Assembly (NCBI RefSeq): GCF_026745355.1
Contig: NC_079205.1
Span: 34,113,637 to 34,177,636 of the forward strand
Length of the DNA: 64,000 nt
Source of the DNA: Beta vulgaris subsp. vulgaris
Taxonomy: Eukaryota > Streptophyta > Magnoliopsida > Caryophyllales > Amaranthaceae
Direction of reading: 5' to 3'
Positions 22,559 through 33,937 of this stretch are shown here, one piece after another (position 1 is the stretch's first letter; every line of letters starts with the position of its first letter). The notes under the pieces were generated by a model. It was not told the origin of the DNA, did not search any database, and worked only from the letters and a program-made list of their open reading frames with translations. Both the position numbers and the translations under genes were made by a program.

Positions 22559-23482
22559 ATGGTTTACGACATAGGTCATAAGAAATATCTTATGAAACAC
22601 CGAATAGCGGAGGATTGGGACGTCTGGGCCTATAAATTGAAAGCTTCTATGGACTATAGGATCATGCAGGGGGAGACGAGGTTAAAGTCTGAGCTGGAGA
22701 GGATACATTTCATGCTTCGCTTTGTCTCCCTATAACATAGAACCCTATAGTTTCGTACATCTTAGGTACGGAGATATGTGGTCCAAAGAGGGAAGTTTTA
22801 ACAGGAAGAAACATACCTACTAGAACCAGTATCTTTCTACCGTAAAGAACTTCAATACTGACCTCAAGTACTGCGAAAATGAATGGAGAATCCGCGAGAA
22901 AGGAGGTTTAGACTCCTCTACTTCATCACCTTCAGTTCGATGAACCTATCACGTGGGGGGAGGCTCGGGAGGTAGGACTGTAGATGGGAATTCTGAAAAC
23001 CCAAGAGGTAAACCTGAGCCACAAACGCCACCTAGAGCTGTGAAAAGGGCAAGATATCAAGCGTTTGAGGACGAGTTTATGCCCGAGGACTACCACGTAG
23101 CATTAAACCTTAGAACTGTCACCTACATTTCCGATGATGAAGGGAATGATAGGAACTTTATCGCATTAATTGAAGAAAATCAGGTTGCACCTATATTAGT
23201 TGTAGGAAATGAGGAAGAGGGGGACCTAATGAAAATGAGCTTGCTGAAGGGGATCCGATTGAGGAAGAGCCTGAAGAGGAGGAAGAGCCTGAAGAGGATG
23301 AAGAGCCCATAGAAGAAGAAGAGCAGCCTATGGAGGAAGAGGAGCCTATAGAAGAAGAGGAAGAACCCCTGGAGGAAGAGTAACCTATAGAGGACGACGA
23401 GCCTATTGAGGATGAAGTTGACATGGAAGAAGGAATAGTGAATCCTAAGTCAGATGATGAAGCTCAACATTATAGTCCCTAG
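22559..23482 (+). pseudogene. leader ORF of element B
   Basis: Begins MVYDIGHKKYLMKH directly after TTTCGCAG, an acceptor-like sequence. Reading needs frame changes near 22727 and has stops (HTY-stop near 22815, and near 22941). The last third, 23020-23480, is strongly acidic, with repeated EEEP/EEPIEE units and a TAG inside at about 23380. It lies between LTR and gag, as do the leader ORFs of A and C, and shares the acidic end and an HTY-(Q/K)-like segment with them. No function is known to me. Confidence 0.55.
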
Positions 23483-23601
23483 TTTCCTCTAAAAATATAA
23501 TTAGGATTAGAATATCATTTTATTTTTCTTGTATTTATATATTTCAGTTTTAATAAGACTTGCATGCCAAATGCCAAATAGTAAGTTAGCATTGTTTAGT
23601 C

Positions 23602-23751
23602 ATATATATATATATATATATGTGTATATACATATATATATATATATATGTATATACATATATATATATATGTGTATATACATATATATATATGTATATA
23701 TACATATATATATATATAATGTATATATGTATATATATGTATATAATTATA

Positions 23752-23798
<47 letters not shown>

Positions 23799-23857
23799 AT
23801 ATATATGTATATATATATATATATGTATATATGTATATGTATATATGTATATATATA

Positions 23858-23890
<33 letters not shown>

Positions 23891-23947
23891 ATATATATGT
23901 ATATATGTATATATATATGTATATATGTATATATATATGTATATATG

Positions 23948-23978
<31 letters not shown>

Positions 23979-24293
23979 ATATATACATATACATATACAT
24001 ATATGTACATATGTATATATATATGTACATATGTATATATATATGTATGTACATATATATATATATGTATGTACATATATATATATATGTATATACATAT
24101 TTACATATATATGTATATATATATGTATATATATGTATATATATATATATATATATATGTATATACATATATATATGTATATGTATATACATATATATAT
24201 GTATATATATGTATACATATATATATGTATATACATATACATATATATATGTATATACATATATATATATATACATATATATATGTATATACA

Positions 24294-24327
<34 letters not shown>

Positions 24328-24515
24328 CACATATATATATACATATATATGTACATATGTATATACATATATATATATGTACATACATATATATATATAT
24401 GTACATATATATATACATATATACATATATATATATATGTACATATATATATACATATACATATATATATATATATACATATATGTATATATGTATATGT
24501 ATATGTATATATATA
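23602..24515. repeat. long TA/TATG alternating repeat, tract 1
   Basis: About 914 bp made almost only of TATA, TATG and CATA words, locally self-complementary. It reads open in all frames as Tyr/Ile/Met runs, which is a composition effect and not a gene. Confidence 0.95.
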
Positions 24516-24663
24516 GTGTTTCTTTGAAACAATAAATTTCCATTTTCAATAATAATACATTTATTTTATTCTTTATTATTCGCAATGACGTCTTATTTGA
24601 GATGTTTGTATTGCAAGTTAATAGAGACTTAATGTTTGTTCGCAATAAAAACTTGTTATATGT
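24516..24663 (+). repeat. 148-bp direct repeat, copy 1
   Basis: Begins GTGTTTCTTTGAAAC (containing a GTTTC/GAAAC inverted pair) and ends GTTATATGT. It is almost identical to 25001-25148, with one substitution seen (TTCGC versus TTGGC). The two copies flank the second TA tract with an offset of 485 bp. Confidence 0.92.
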
Positions 24664-24667
24664 ATAT

Positions 24668-24739
<72 letters not shown>

Positions 24740-24740
24740 A

Positions 24741-24797
<57 letters not shown>

Positions 24798-25000
24798 GTA
24801 TATATATGTATATATATGTACATATATATACATATATATATATATATATGTATATATATGTACATATATATACATATATATATACATATATATGTACATA
24901 TGTACATACATATATATATATATGTATGTACATATATATATACATATATACATATATATATACATATATGTATATATGTATATGTATATGTATATATATA
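24656..25000. repeat. long TA/TATG alternating repeat, tract 2
   Basis: About 345 bp with the same composition as tract 1, ending with the same TATATATA-GTGTTTC join. Together with the 148-bp repeats this indicates a tandem duplication of repeat plus flank. Confidence 0.95.
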
Positions 25001-25148
25001 GTGTTTCTTTGAAACAATAAATTTCCATTTTCAATAATAATACATTTATTTTATTCTTTATTATTGGCAATGACGTCTTATTTGAGATGTTTGTATTGCA
25101 AGTTAATAGAGACTTAATGTTTGTTCGCAATAAAAACTTGTTATATGT
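25001..25148 (+). repeat. 148-bp direct repeat, copy 2
   Basis: Second copy of the segment at 24516. After it, non-repetitive leader sequence of element B continues toward gag. Confidence 0.92.
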
Positions 25149-25224
25149 GCAATGTGTAATGGTTAAGTGAGTAAAAGATTATGTGTGTGTCACTGAGATA
25201 GCTATTATGTTATGTTCAGCGCAG

Positions 25225-26339
25225 AATGGTTCGATTGGGAGGCACAGCTGAGACCCATCTGAATGTCGAGCAATCGATATGGGACCTAGTGCAAATTACA
25301 GCTAACCTAGCTAGCCTAAGGTCATAACCGTGATGGGGACTTTTCTGAAAAGGTTACCCGTAGGAACCCACCAATACTGAACGGGAAAGGGGGACCCGAG
25401 AAATTGGAGAATTGGGTTGGGGAGTTTGATAAGCTTTTCTTTACTCTAACCTGCCCAGATGACAAGACTTTACCCTTATCTAGCTGGTACCTACAGGGAG
25501 ATGCCCATTTCTGGTGAATCCAAGCTAAGGACAACCTCCTAAAACAACCTGATTTTGGGTAGGAAACTTTCAAGAAGGCCTTAAGGGACAAATATTACCC
25601 TCAATACCTCAAAAAGCAGAAAGCCCAAGAGTTTATGATGTCAGAATAAGAGAGCATGTATGTTGAGGAGTAGTACCGCAAATTCATCGAGCTGATGAGA
25701 TTTGCTCCTGAAATTGCCTTTACTGAGGAAGCTAAGGCCTCACGTTTTTGAACTAAGACTTACCCTTGACCTGCAAGGAAGACTGGGGGGAGATACCTTC
25801 ACCTCGCTAGACCATGTGTTTGGCAAAGCTGCTCATCTATATGCCATAAGAAAACGAGAGGAAGGGGGTAAGCAAGGTGATAAACGGAAGGAGAATCCAA
25901 ACCCCAAGGTTCAAATGTTTGAAAAGAAACATCATGGGAACCAAAATCACCAAAACTCCCAAAGAAACTTCGGTTGGGGACCCAATAACAACAACACTCA
26001 CCCCAACAACAATAACTGCAACAATAACACCAACAACCGTACACCTAAGCGTGTGTACAGGTGTAGGAAGTGCTCAAACAACCATCTTGGGAGATATTGT
26101 GAGGGTAATAAGGTGGAGTGTCATGAATGGGGGAAATTGGGGCATAGAGCATATGAGTGTTACTCAGAGAATAAAGCTAACCCTAATGGTCAAAAGAAAG
26201 GGAACTACGAGACAAGCCTCGAAATGAGAATGGAAATGGGAATGGAAATGGTGGAAATACATACAATGGAACTCCAATTTCTCCAAGCCACCAACCAACA
26301 CCAACAATCAAGCACCCAATGGGAACCATATGACCAATA
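25225..26339 (+). pseudogene. gag of element B (stop codons, damaged zinc knuckle)
   Basis: Starts MVRLGGTAETHLNVEQS two bases after an acceptor-like GTTCAGCGCAG. The core with KLENWVGEFDKLF and LSSWYLQGDAHFW follows in a shifted frame, interrupted by TGA or TAG where Trp is expected (about 25517 and 25560) and by TAA/TAG where Gln is expected (about 25647 and 25672). The nucleocapsid has CRKCSNNHLGRYC and CHEWGKLGHRAYEC; the second Cys of the latter knuckle is Trp, so zinc binding is lost. It cannot act as a gag now. Confidence 0.85.
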
Positions 26340-26810
26340 ACCATGATAATAAGGGTAAGGGGAAGCTTTATATGATGACGGCTAGCGAAGAGGAGGCTCG
26401 TAGGGATGTTGTCACGGGTACTTTTTCTATCAATTCTACTCCTGTTAAAGTATTATTCGCTAATGGAGCATCATTTTCTTTTATTGCCCATACAACTAAT
26501 AGAACTCTAACATTAGTTGAGTCCGAGTCAATTTCTATGCCTACAGTTATTCTGTCTGGGATACTATTAATTGCTCTAAGAGATTCCTAAAAGTGTCGCT
26601 GAAAATAGGGGAGGGCTTCTTTCCTTCCGATCTAATAGAGTTTAATTTATCGAACCTAGACGTCATTTTGGGAATGGATTGGCTTGGAAAGTACAGGGCG
26701 AAGATAGATTATGATGCACAAAAGGTGGAACTGAGAGATCCTTCTAGAAAGAGGGTGTCATATAGGAGAATACCTCGACAACCTGGGATTAAAGTGATCA
26801 ATGCCTTGTA
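26330..26810 (+). pseudogene. protease and linker of element B (active site lost)
   Basis: VVTGTFSINSTPVKVLFANG is followed by ASFSFI: the DSG triplet of the retropepsin is ANG here, so protease activity is lost. The linker SDLIEFNLSNLDVILGMDWL lies at about 26626-26685 in a second frame. In element C the coding sequence stops just after the equivalent of TGTFLVNS. Confidence 0.88.
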
Positions 26811-26856
26811 ACTTAAGAGCTATATAGACAAAGGATGGCCCTTATTTATGTAATCT

Positions 26857-27027
26857 GTGAGAGGGGTTAAGGATGATCCATTAAGACCTGAGGAGGTGCC
26901 TATAGTTAGAGAGTTCCAGGATGTTTTTCTTGAAGAAATACCTGGTATGCCTCCAAGGAGAGATGTAGAGCTCACTGTCGACCTAGTACCTAGGACTGAA
27001 CCTATCTCCGAAGCCCCATACCGAATG
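26857..27027 (+). pseudogene. reverse transcriptase of element B, part 1
   Basis: Reads PIVREFQDVFLEEIPGMPPR through PISEAPYRM, the start of the gypsy RT domain. It is cut at 27027 by solo LTR D after the target GAATG and resumes at 31131 in the same reading context (APAEMNEL). Confidence 0.9.
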
Positions 27028-27884
27028 TGTAACAACCCGAATTCTCTCGACCAGCTTACAGAGGATTAAGCACAACGGAAGAGACTCTAGTCGAGATAAC
27101 CCGGACTATTACCATCACACTCACCGAACTACATCGGAGAGTGTGGAACTCAATTACCAACTCTATCAAATTAATTAACTATTGCAACTACGCTCTGATT
27201 CTCAGACATTATTCTCATAAATTTCTACAGAAAATCTGGTAGAGTTTCGTTTGAAAATAGGACAACGCTAAAGCGAGAAATAATATGAACCTGTTACAAT
27301 TTCAAGTTATAAAATATTTCCAAATCCCAAAGCTCAACATCCTCAACGCTTTCGCGGAGCAACAACCATCAGAAAATCATGAGCACTAACGACCCTTAAA
27401 TGGAAAGATATATTATAAATAATAAACGATTAACTATTACAAGGTCAAGCGTCCTTCACTTCGATAATAACTATAATACTACATCATCTCGTATCAGCTT
27501 CAACTTGTAGAAGATTAACTCACGGCTTCAACCTGAAATATTTAAAGAAACTGCCACCCACCAAGTGACAGGCCACAGAAATGACAAAACAACATACACA
27601 CATCAGCAAAGCTGAGTACTAAACCCATAAATCAGAGTAACACATGCTTTGGTGGCTTTTACTTGAAAATGATTCAGCAGTCAACATAATCACATTGTCA
27701 TAACATGCATCACATCAACTCCTGTTGACAACATACTTATACATCTTTATCTGATCGTTTCTTTTCTACTACATCGTCATTCACATAACAGCAAACCCAA
27801 CAACATGACTTGAAACAATCTTGTAATTGATACATATCTTATATAGAAACTAATTAGTTAACCTTTCAACATATCACAATCCCT

Positions 27885-28285
27885 TATAAGGAATCTGGGT
27901 TTACCAACTTTGATATAAGTAATACACTTTACTTCGTTTAATTGATTTCTTATCAGAAATCCAAACTTATGCTTTCATACTCTATCAATCACTTTCTTAT
28001 ATATTACTACATTAATTCTTATCAGGACATCAACAACATAATAACTTTCCTTATCATGATTCCTTATCGGGAATCCAATAACGAGATACGATTCCTTATC
28101 AGGAATCCAACATCAATATAACTTACCATGATATGCTTCCTTATCAGGAAACTAATATCAATATTCATATTCATATACGAATAAACATTCATTACCTACC
28201 TGATATGATTCCTTATCAAGAATCCAATATCGATACAACTTACCACGATACGATTCCTTATCAGGAATCCATTATCGATATAGCT
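27885..28285 (-). repeat. palindromic GATTCCTTATCAGGAATC repeats within solo LTR D
   Basis: At least five near copies of the 18-mer lie at about 28061, 28091, 28207 and 28252, with weaker ones near 27888 and 28136. Each is nearly self-complementary (GATTCCT/AGGAATC), and some are separated by a repeated AACTTACCACGATA spacer. Confidence 0.75.
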
Positions 28286-28878
28286 TTCATACTTTGCGAT
28301 ACCATCCTTTTTAACCAGGGGGAAAGAGAACGCGGCGGAGGAGACAAAGCTTACACTCCGACAGTAGGGGTCGTCACCCAACCATTCGCTTTACTTTTGG
28401 CCAATAACCGCGACTAGTCCGGAGTACATTTTTCCGCTGATTTCATCAGCCATCCACAGGTTTCACATTACCTGATATACGCCCCATTATCGCCCCACAG
28501 AGCAATGGGCAGGTTTCCCAGTGGGGACCCCCAAGGTTCACAGTCCATGGGGCACTGTTCATGTCACCTCATCCGTCGACTCAGACGAGGCTACTTTCCC
28601 CTTTCATATTCCTTTCGATTATCGTTCATAACTCAATTAGATCGTTCATATAACTCATCCAATGATTTAGTAATTCTTAATAACGAGCTTCGAATACGAA
28701 CCAAACCAAGTGATTTCCTCCGTAGATAACCATAATCATTTAACATGTAACTCTTATAAATACGTATTTCAAATCGACACATATATGCTTTTCAATTCCA
28801 ATTCTCATCACAAAGCTTGTGAGCCACAACTGGTAATAATTAATCATGTCGATAAAATATCCACAACAATATCACTAG

Positions 28879-29245
28879 GTCTCTCAGTTAGAATTAACTA
28901 ACGAGAGTTACTAAGTCAATTCTACACATTACCTGCTTTTGCATATACATAGTTCATACTAGTTTTCCTTTTTATACTTATCAATCTATATTCATCTTGA
29001 TAATACTATTCGTTATCAAGTCTTGGCAACACTTACCATACCTATGTCTCTCTCTTAGAATTAACTAAGGAGAGTTACTGAACCACTTACGCACTACCTC
29101 ATACTTTTGTATGTAAATAGTTTTTACCCCCTTTATACTTCATGATTACTATTTGACATTCAACTCAACAATGATAACAACCGTTATCAAGCACCAACAA
29201 CAATTACCATAGGTCTCTCTCTTAGAATTAACTAAGGAGAGTTAA
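28879..29245 (-). repeat. three spaced inverted repeats CTCTC-TTAGAATTAACTAA-GAGAG in solo LTR D
   Basis: Near-identical palindromic blocks occur at about 28879, 29048 and 29215, about 165 bp apart. Each ends GGAGAGTTA, or CGAGAGTTA in the first copy. Confidence 0.7.
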
Positions 29246-31130
29246 CTCAAACACCACTTTCAAGGTTCATTAATCCAAAGTTGATTGGTGAAAACAATTG
29301 GATATGTTTCATATAGTATTTGTTGAATTCCAAATAACAAATTCAATAACAAAATCAATATACAGAACATAACCATATAAAGCAATCTTCCCCACTCTAG
29401 TTGGATTACACGACCATATGACCAGGTTACATGGAGGTAATCTACAAACTTTTACTCATTTAAGTGATCTCATAAACCAACTTAGTTATGTGAATTCTAA
29501 TCAATCAACATCACTTTATTATATTAAATCATTTATAAGGTATTTCCTCATCACATTTATTCGGATATATTAGTAGATAAACCTCATAATAAAGTTTACG
29601 TCTAACAATCTTGGTATTATCAACATTTTACTAATCCTTTTCCTTTCTTTAGTTAACTAAACTAACATAACCAACTCATAGCTTTCTAGTTCTATTAACT
29701 TCCAAGACTCACATAATTCAACTTATTTAATTACCTTAGTTAACAATCATCAACACCACAACAATAATGATATTCGGGAACTATTCCCATTGATTTCCGA
29801 AAAATAAACTAATTCGACTAACTTAGTTAATACAAATCATTCCATAAATCTAAACGACAATCTCTAATCGATTTATCCACTTCCATAACTCACTGTTCGT
29901 CGTAACTAGAGCAAAGCTTATAATAATCAAACTACACTAACAAAACAAACATACAAAACAAGATTAAGTGGATTGCAAAATCATAACCAAGATATGTGAC
30001 ATTAACCTTATAAACAGAACTCGTTAGTTGTAGTCCAACAACAAAACGACAACAAAACCGACAATAACAACAATAACCACACAGCACAAACCACCATAAT
30101 AACAACTACCACAACAACCATCTAGTAGTACCAACTGATCTTAGCTTAATAACCTTATTCAACCAACAAGAAACTGATTCTGATTTAATAACTATTTGAA
30201 GGTACAACTAATTTAATCCAGCTAGGTTTCAATACCCAAACTATTCTACAACTCATTATGTTTTGCAAATAATCAATTTAATACTTTAGTGTCCTTAGAA
30301 TTGAAACTAATAACAACAATACAAAATCAGGCATCAATATAACAACAACAACATGAACATGGTCATCAACAACACAACTCACAGCATAATAAGGGGAAAA
30401 GTACCCTTTTTCGCTCGACCACTTCTCACGACGGCATAGCAACATCAACCAACAGCAGCAACGGAGCAGGGGAGGGAAAAAATCGACCTTGACGACACCA
30501 CGACCACAACCAAAAGCAGCACGACAACGTGCGGTGGTGGCGGAGCACCACCCAACAGCAGCGTCGAGACCGGCAGCACAACCGCGAACAACAATCGCGC
30601 GACGAGAAAGAGAGCTTCGAGGAGGAGAGAGAAAGACTCGAACGACAACGCCGGTGAACAGGGAGTAAGCTCCGACAAGCAACAAGGGGGGGTTGTTCCG
30701 GCGAACGGAAAGAGAAGAGATGCGCGAGAGAGAGAGGAGTAACTAGGGTTTTGGGGTTTTACAAGGTTTCGGGTTTTCCTTGGGGGTTTGGGGATTTCTC
30801 TTTTGAGTTTTTGATGAGGATGAAGAAGTCACGAGATAATGGGGAAAATAATTGTAGAATTTGGTTTTGTTCATGAACCGACATAAGGTATAATACGGAA
30901 CCGACTTTTGTTTCCTATTTGGGCCAAATACCGCTCAACTAATTGCACAAACCCAAAATATAAAATAATAATAATAACTTCATACAATTAAATAAATAAA
31001 TACATAACCAACACGTCAATATAATTCAACTCTAACTCAAATAAAATAAGAGTATTCGAAACATAATTAACTTAATAATTATAATTAGCTTTTAGATAAG
31101 CGCTCTTAAAAACAGGGCTATTACAGAATG

Positions 31131-31830
31131 GCTCCAGCAGAAATGAACGAGTTGAAAAACCAGTTGGAAGAACTACTCGAGAAGGGGTATGTTAGACCTA
31201 GTATGTCACCATGGGGAGCTCCCGTCTTATTTATGAAGAAGAAGGATGGTAGTTTGAGGTTGTTTATAGACTACTATGAGTCGAACAATGTCACTATCAA
31301 AAAACAAATATCCATTACCTAGAATAGATGACTTATTTGACCAACTTTAGGGTGCAGGAACATTCACCAAAATACATAAGTTCAGGATACCATCAATTGA
31401 GGATTGCTGATCAAGATATACCTAAGACTGCCTTCAGGACTAGATATGGACACTATGAGTTTACCGTCATGCCTTTTTGGTTAACTAATGCACCTGCTGT
31501 TTTCATGGACCTCATGAACAGGATTTTTCGATCCTACCTCGATAAATTTGTCATTCTGTTCATAGAAGGTATACTAATCTATTCTAGGAGCAAGGAGGAA
31601 CATGAAGGTCATCTTAGGCTTATTGTACAGGCACTTAGGGACAACCAACTGTATGCAAAGTTTTCAAAGTGTGAATTTTGGTTAGAAAGAGTGTCATATT
31701 TGGGTCATTTCATCTCCAAGAAGGGTATGTCAGTAGATCCTGCAAGGATAAAAGTTGTGAGTAAAATGGCCTACAACAAAGAATGTCACAGATATAAAAA
31801 GTTCCTTGGGTTTAACCGGTTATTATAGGA
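31131..31830 (+). pseudogene. reverse transcriptase of element B, part 2 (catalytic Asp lost)
   Basis: Continues with [19 protein letters not shown] and [14 protein letters not shown], then [19 protein letters not shown]. The catalytic block reads [13 protein letters not shown], where both Asp residues of the FIDD motif are changed. The primer-grip/connection region FLGFNRLL appears near 31800. The frame breaks at about 31310 and 31800. Together with part 1 this shows the 4.1 kb LTR split a single RT gene. Confidence 0.9.
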
Positions 31831-32495
31831 GTTTTGTGAAAGACTTTTCCAAAATAGCAAAGCCCATGACAAACTTGATGAAGAAGGATTGTAGGTTTAA
31901 CTGGAATGAGGATAGTGAAAAAGCCTTTCAAACGCTCAAAGAGAGATTAACTTCAGCACCTGTCCTAACCCTGTCTAATGGGAATGAGGGATATGATGTT
32001 TATAGTGTTGCGTCAAAGAATGGGTCGGGTTGTGTTCTTATGCAAAATGGGAAGGTCGTAGCCTATGCTTCCCGTCAACTGAAACCATATGAAGTTAACT
32101 ACCCGACGCACGACCTAGAATTGGCCGCAATTGTATTTGCCTTGAAAATCTGGAGACATTACCTTTACAGGGTGACTTATCGAATCTTCACCGATCACAA
32201 AAGCCTCAAATACATATTCATTCAGAAAGACCTTAATATGAGGCAGCGCAGGTGGTTAGAGCTTATTAAGGACTATGACTTAGATATACAGTACCACGAG
32301 GGTAAAGCAAACGTTGTTGCTGATGTGTTAAGTCGCAAATCTAGCCATAGCCTGAATACCTTGGTGGTTGCCGATAAACATTGTAAGGAATTTTCTAAAC
32401 TCCAAATAGAGGTAGTTCATGAAGGGGAAGTAGAAAGGTTGTTGAGTTTCCTAACCATCCAGCCCAACTTTCTAGATGAAATAAGAGAGAGTTAA
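31806..32495 (+). pseudogene. RNase H of element B (first Asp changed)
   Basis: [17 protein letters not shown] has Val where the first catalytic Asp (SDAS) is expected. [26 protein letters not shown] and [14 protein letters not shown] are kept. The 229-residue frame also covers the RT-connection segment and runs on to a stop at 32493. Long open frame but inactive by residue. Confidence 0.88.
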
Positions 32496-32504
32496 CCTGG
32501 GGAT

Positions 32505-33050
32505 GTGAAACTTGAGCGAGTCAAAGTAAAGCTTAAAGAGGGCAAAGCAGGAGGGTTTGAAATCCATGAAGATGGGAGTATATGCTATAAGGGTAGGTGG
32601 TGTGTACCACAAAAGTGTGAGGGGTTGGAACAGAAGATAATGAGTGAGGGTCATAACATGAATTATTCCGTCCACCCAAGGGGGATAAGTTATATAAGGA
32701 CCTCAAAAAGATGTTTTGGTGGCATGGGATGAAGAGGGGAGTAGCTGAGTTTGTTTCCAAATGTCTAATGTGTCAGAAACTCAAAAGTGAATACAAGAGA
32801 CCTCAAGGAAAATTTCAACCTCTAGATATTCCAACGCGGAAGTGGGATTCGATATCCATGGACTTCGTGGTAACCTTACCTAGGAATCGGGGAGGCAATA
32901 ACACCATATGGGTAATAGTGGACAGACTAACCAAGACCGCAAGGTTTATACCTATGAAAGACAGGTGGAGTATGGGAGCCCTAGCCAAAGCATATGTTAA
33001 AAATGTCATTCGATTGCATGCATGGAGTACTAGTTCCACCTATATAGTAC
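32505..33050 (+). pseudogene. integrase of element B, truncated
   Basis: The zinc-binding region is visible as HNMNYSVHPRG (about 32652) and FVSKCLMCQKLKSEYKRP (about 32748). The core starts with KWDSISMDFVVTLP, the first Asp, and reaches IRLHAWS near 33020. The second Asp block (SDRD) and the Glu block are missing because the sequence changes to CACTA transposase at about 33050. Confidence 0.88.
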
Positions 33051-33372
33051 TTGGCCAGTAATTTTGGTTATCTACAACCTACCTCATTCACTATATATGA
33101 AAAGAAAGTACATGATGCTTTCATTATTGATTTCTGGTCCTAGATAACCAGGAAATGACATTGACGTGTACTTAGCTCCCCTCATTGATGATTTGAAGAT
33201 GCTCTAGGATTCAGGTGTAGAAGTGTATGATACACACCGAAATGAGACGTTTAACCTTAAAGCAACGTTATTTTGCACCATTCAAGATTATCCAGCCTAT
33301 GGTAATCTTTCTGGGTATACTACGAACGGAAAACACCCTTGTCCTATATGTGAGGATGGTACAAGGGGAAAG
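33051..33372 (+). pseudogene. CACTA-1 TNP2 transposase, part 1
   Basis: Reads VIYNLPHSLYMKRKYMMLSL then GNDIDVYLAPLIDDLKML, GVEVYDTHRNETFNLKATLF and YGNLSGYTTNGKHPCPICED. These are conserved Transposase_21 (TNP2) segments. Two stops replace expected Gln (after GPR) and Trp (after KML), consistent with transitions. The N-terminal half (Transpos_assoc region) is absent. It continues at 46738 after the GAAAG target duplication. Confidence 0.9.
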
Positions 33373-33930
33373 TGTAATACCCCAAATTTTCAAAGATTAT
33401 TTTATTATTATTTATTAAGATTTAATATTATTTTCGCTTAAAAATTATTTTGTGATAATGAGATTTCATTTGTTAACTATGTTTATTAAAATAATAATTT
33501 AATTTAGTTTGATTTATTTTAACAAGTTTCAACTAAATACTTTACTTATTTTTCATTTCATTATCAAACCCTTTAAATTATTTATGGATATTTGGTTCGT
33601 TGTCCATCCACATTGGTAATCCAAGCCCAAACATTAGTCCATAGTTCAAGTCCATGTGTCTTTTACCAAAAAGAAAAGTTAAAACAAAAAAAAAAAAAAG
33701 AGAGTGAAAATCAGCTTCCTTCACGTCTCCCTCCCTCCTTCCTCTTCTTCTTCTTCAAAAAAAAATCAACAGTAAAACAATTAATTAGTTCAGCAACTTG
33801 CAATACTTGTCAGTAAAAATTTAATCTCCCCAACTAATATCAGATTTTAGGGGATAGCTTCACCTCCCTACACCATAGCCTCCATTAATGGGGACTTAAC
33901 CAAGCTTGAAAATTTCTGACCAAATCCCTC

Positions 33931-33937
33931 TATAAAT
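33931..33937 (+). promoter_or_regulatory. TATA box of element C LTR 1
   Basis: TATAAAT is followed by AGTGACTTCAATC. The same box occurs at 39240-39246 in LTR 2 and 44397-44403 in LTR 3, each at about 555 bp into the LTR. Confidence 0.6.

Larger units (their letters stand above)
27028..31125 (-). mobile_element. 4.1 kb solo LTR D inserted in the RT of element B
   Basis: TGTAACAACC...GCTATTACA is flanked by GAATG on both sides (27023-27027 and 31126-31130). No PBS, polypurine tract or element gene lies inside 4098 bp, so it is a solo LTR. Orientation is taken as minus because the reverse complement begins TGTAATAGCCC and ends GGGTTGTTACA like the gypsy LTRs here, and because CAGCAAAGCTGAGTA at about 27604 is the reverse of the ACTCAGCTTTGCTGA box in LTR A. 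Long LTRs are usual for Tekay/Del elements. Confidence 0.9.
19368..33050 (+). mobile_element. gypsy element B (old, decayed, both ends damaged)
   Basis: Plus-strand order: LTR (ending 22393), leader ORF, gag, protease, RT (split by solo LTR D), RNase H and half of integrase. The left LTR edge abuts the copia LTR, and the right end breaks inside integrase at about 33050, where CACTA sequence begins. No 3' LTR is present. Many stops are of the TGG/CAA/CAG-to-stop transition type, and protease, RT and RNase H catalytic residues are changed. This marks an old element decayed in place. Confidence 0.85.

Noticed and set aside
23191..23424. Minus-strand Ser/Gly-rich frame
   Set aside because: Shadow of the acidic EEEP repeat of the element B leader ORF.
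23529..25130. Very long open frames on both strands made of Tyr, Ile, Met, His, Val and Thr
   Set aside because: They are translations of the TA/TATG repeat in every frame; no protein content beyond composition.
27885..28290. Regularly spaced palindromic repeats resembling a CRISPR array
   Set aside because: Spacers are related to each other and the repeats lie in a plant LTR; no cas genes.
30278..30685. Minus-strand frame of 135 codons, Cys/Val/Leu-rich
   Set aside because: Lies in the GC-rich leader-like part of solo LTR D; no homology and no conservation seen.
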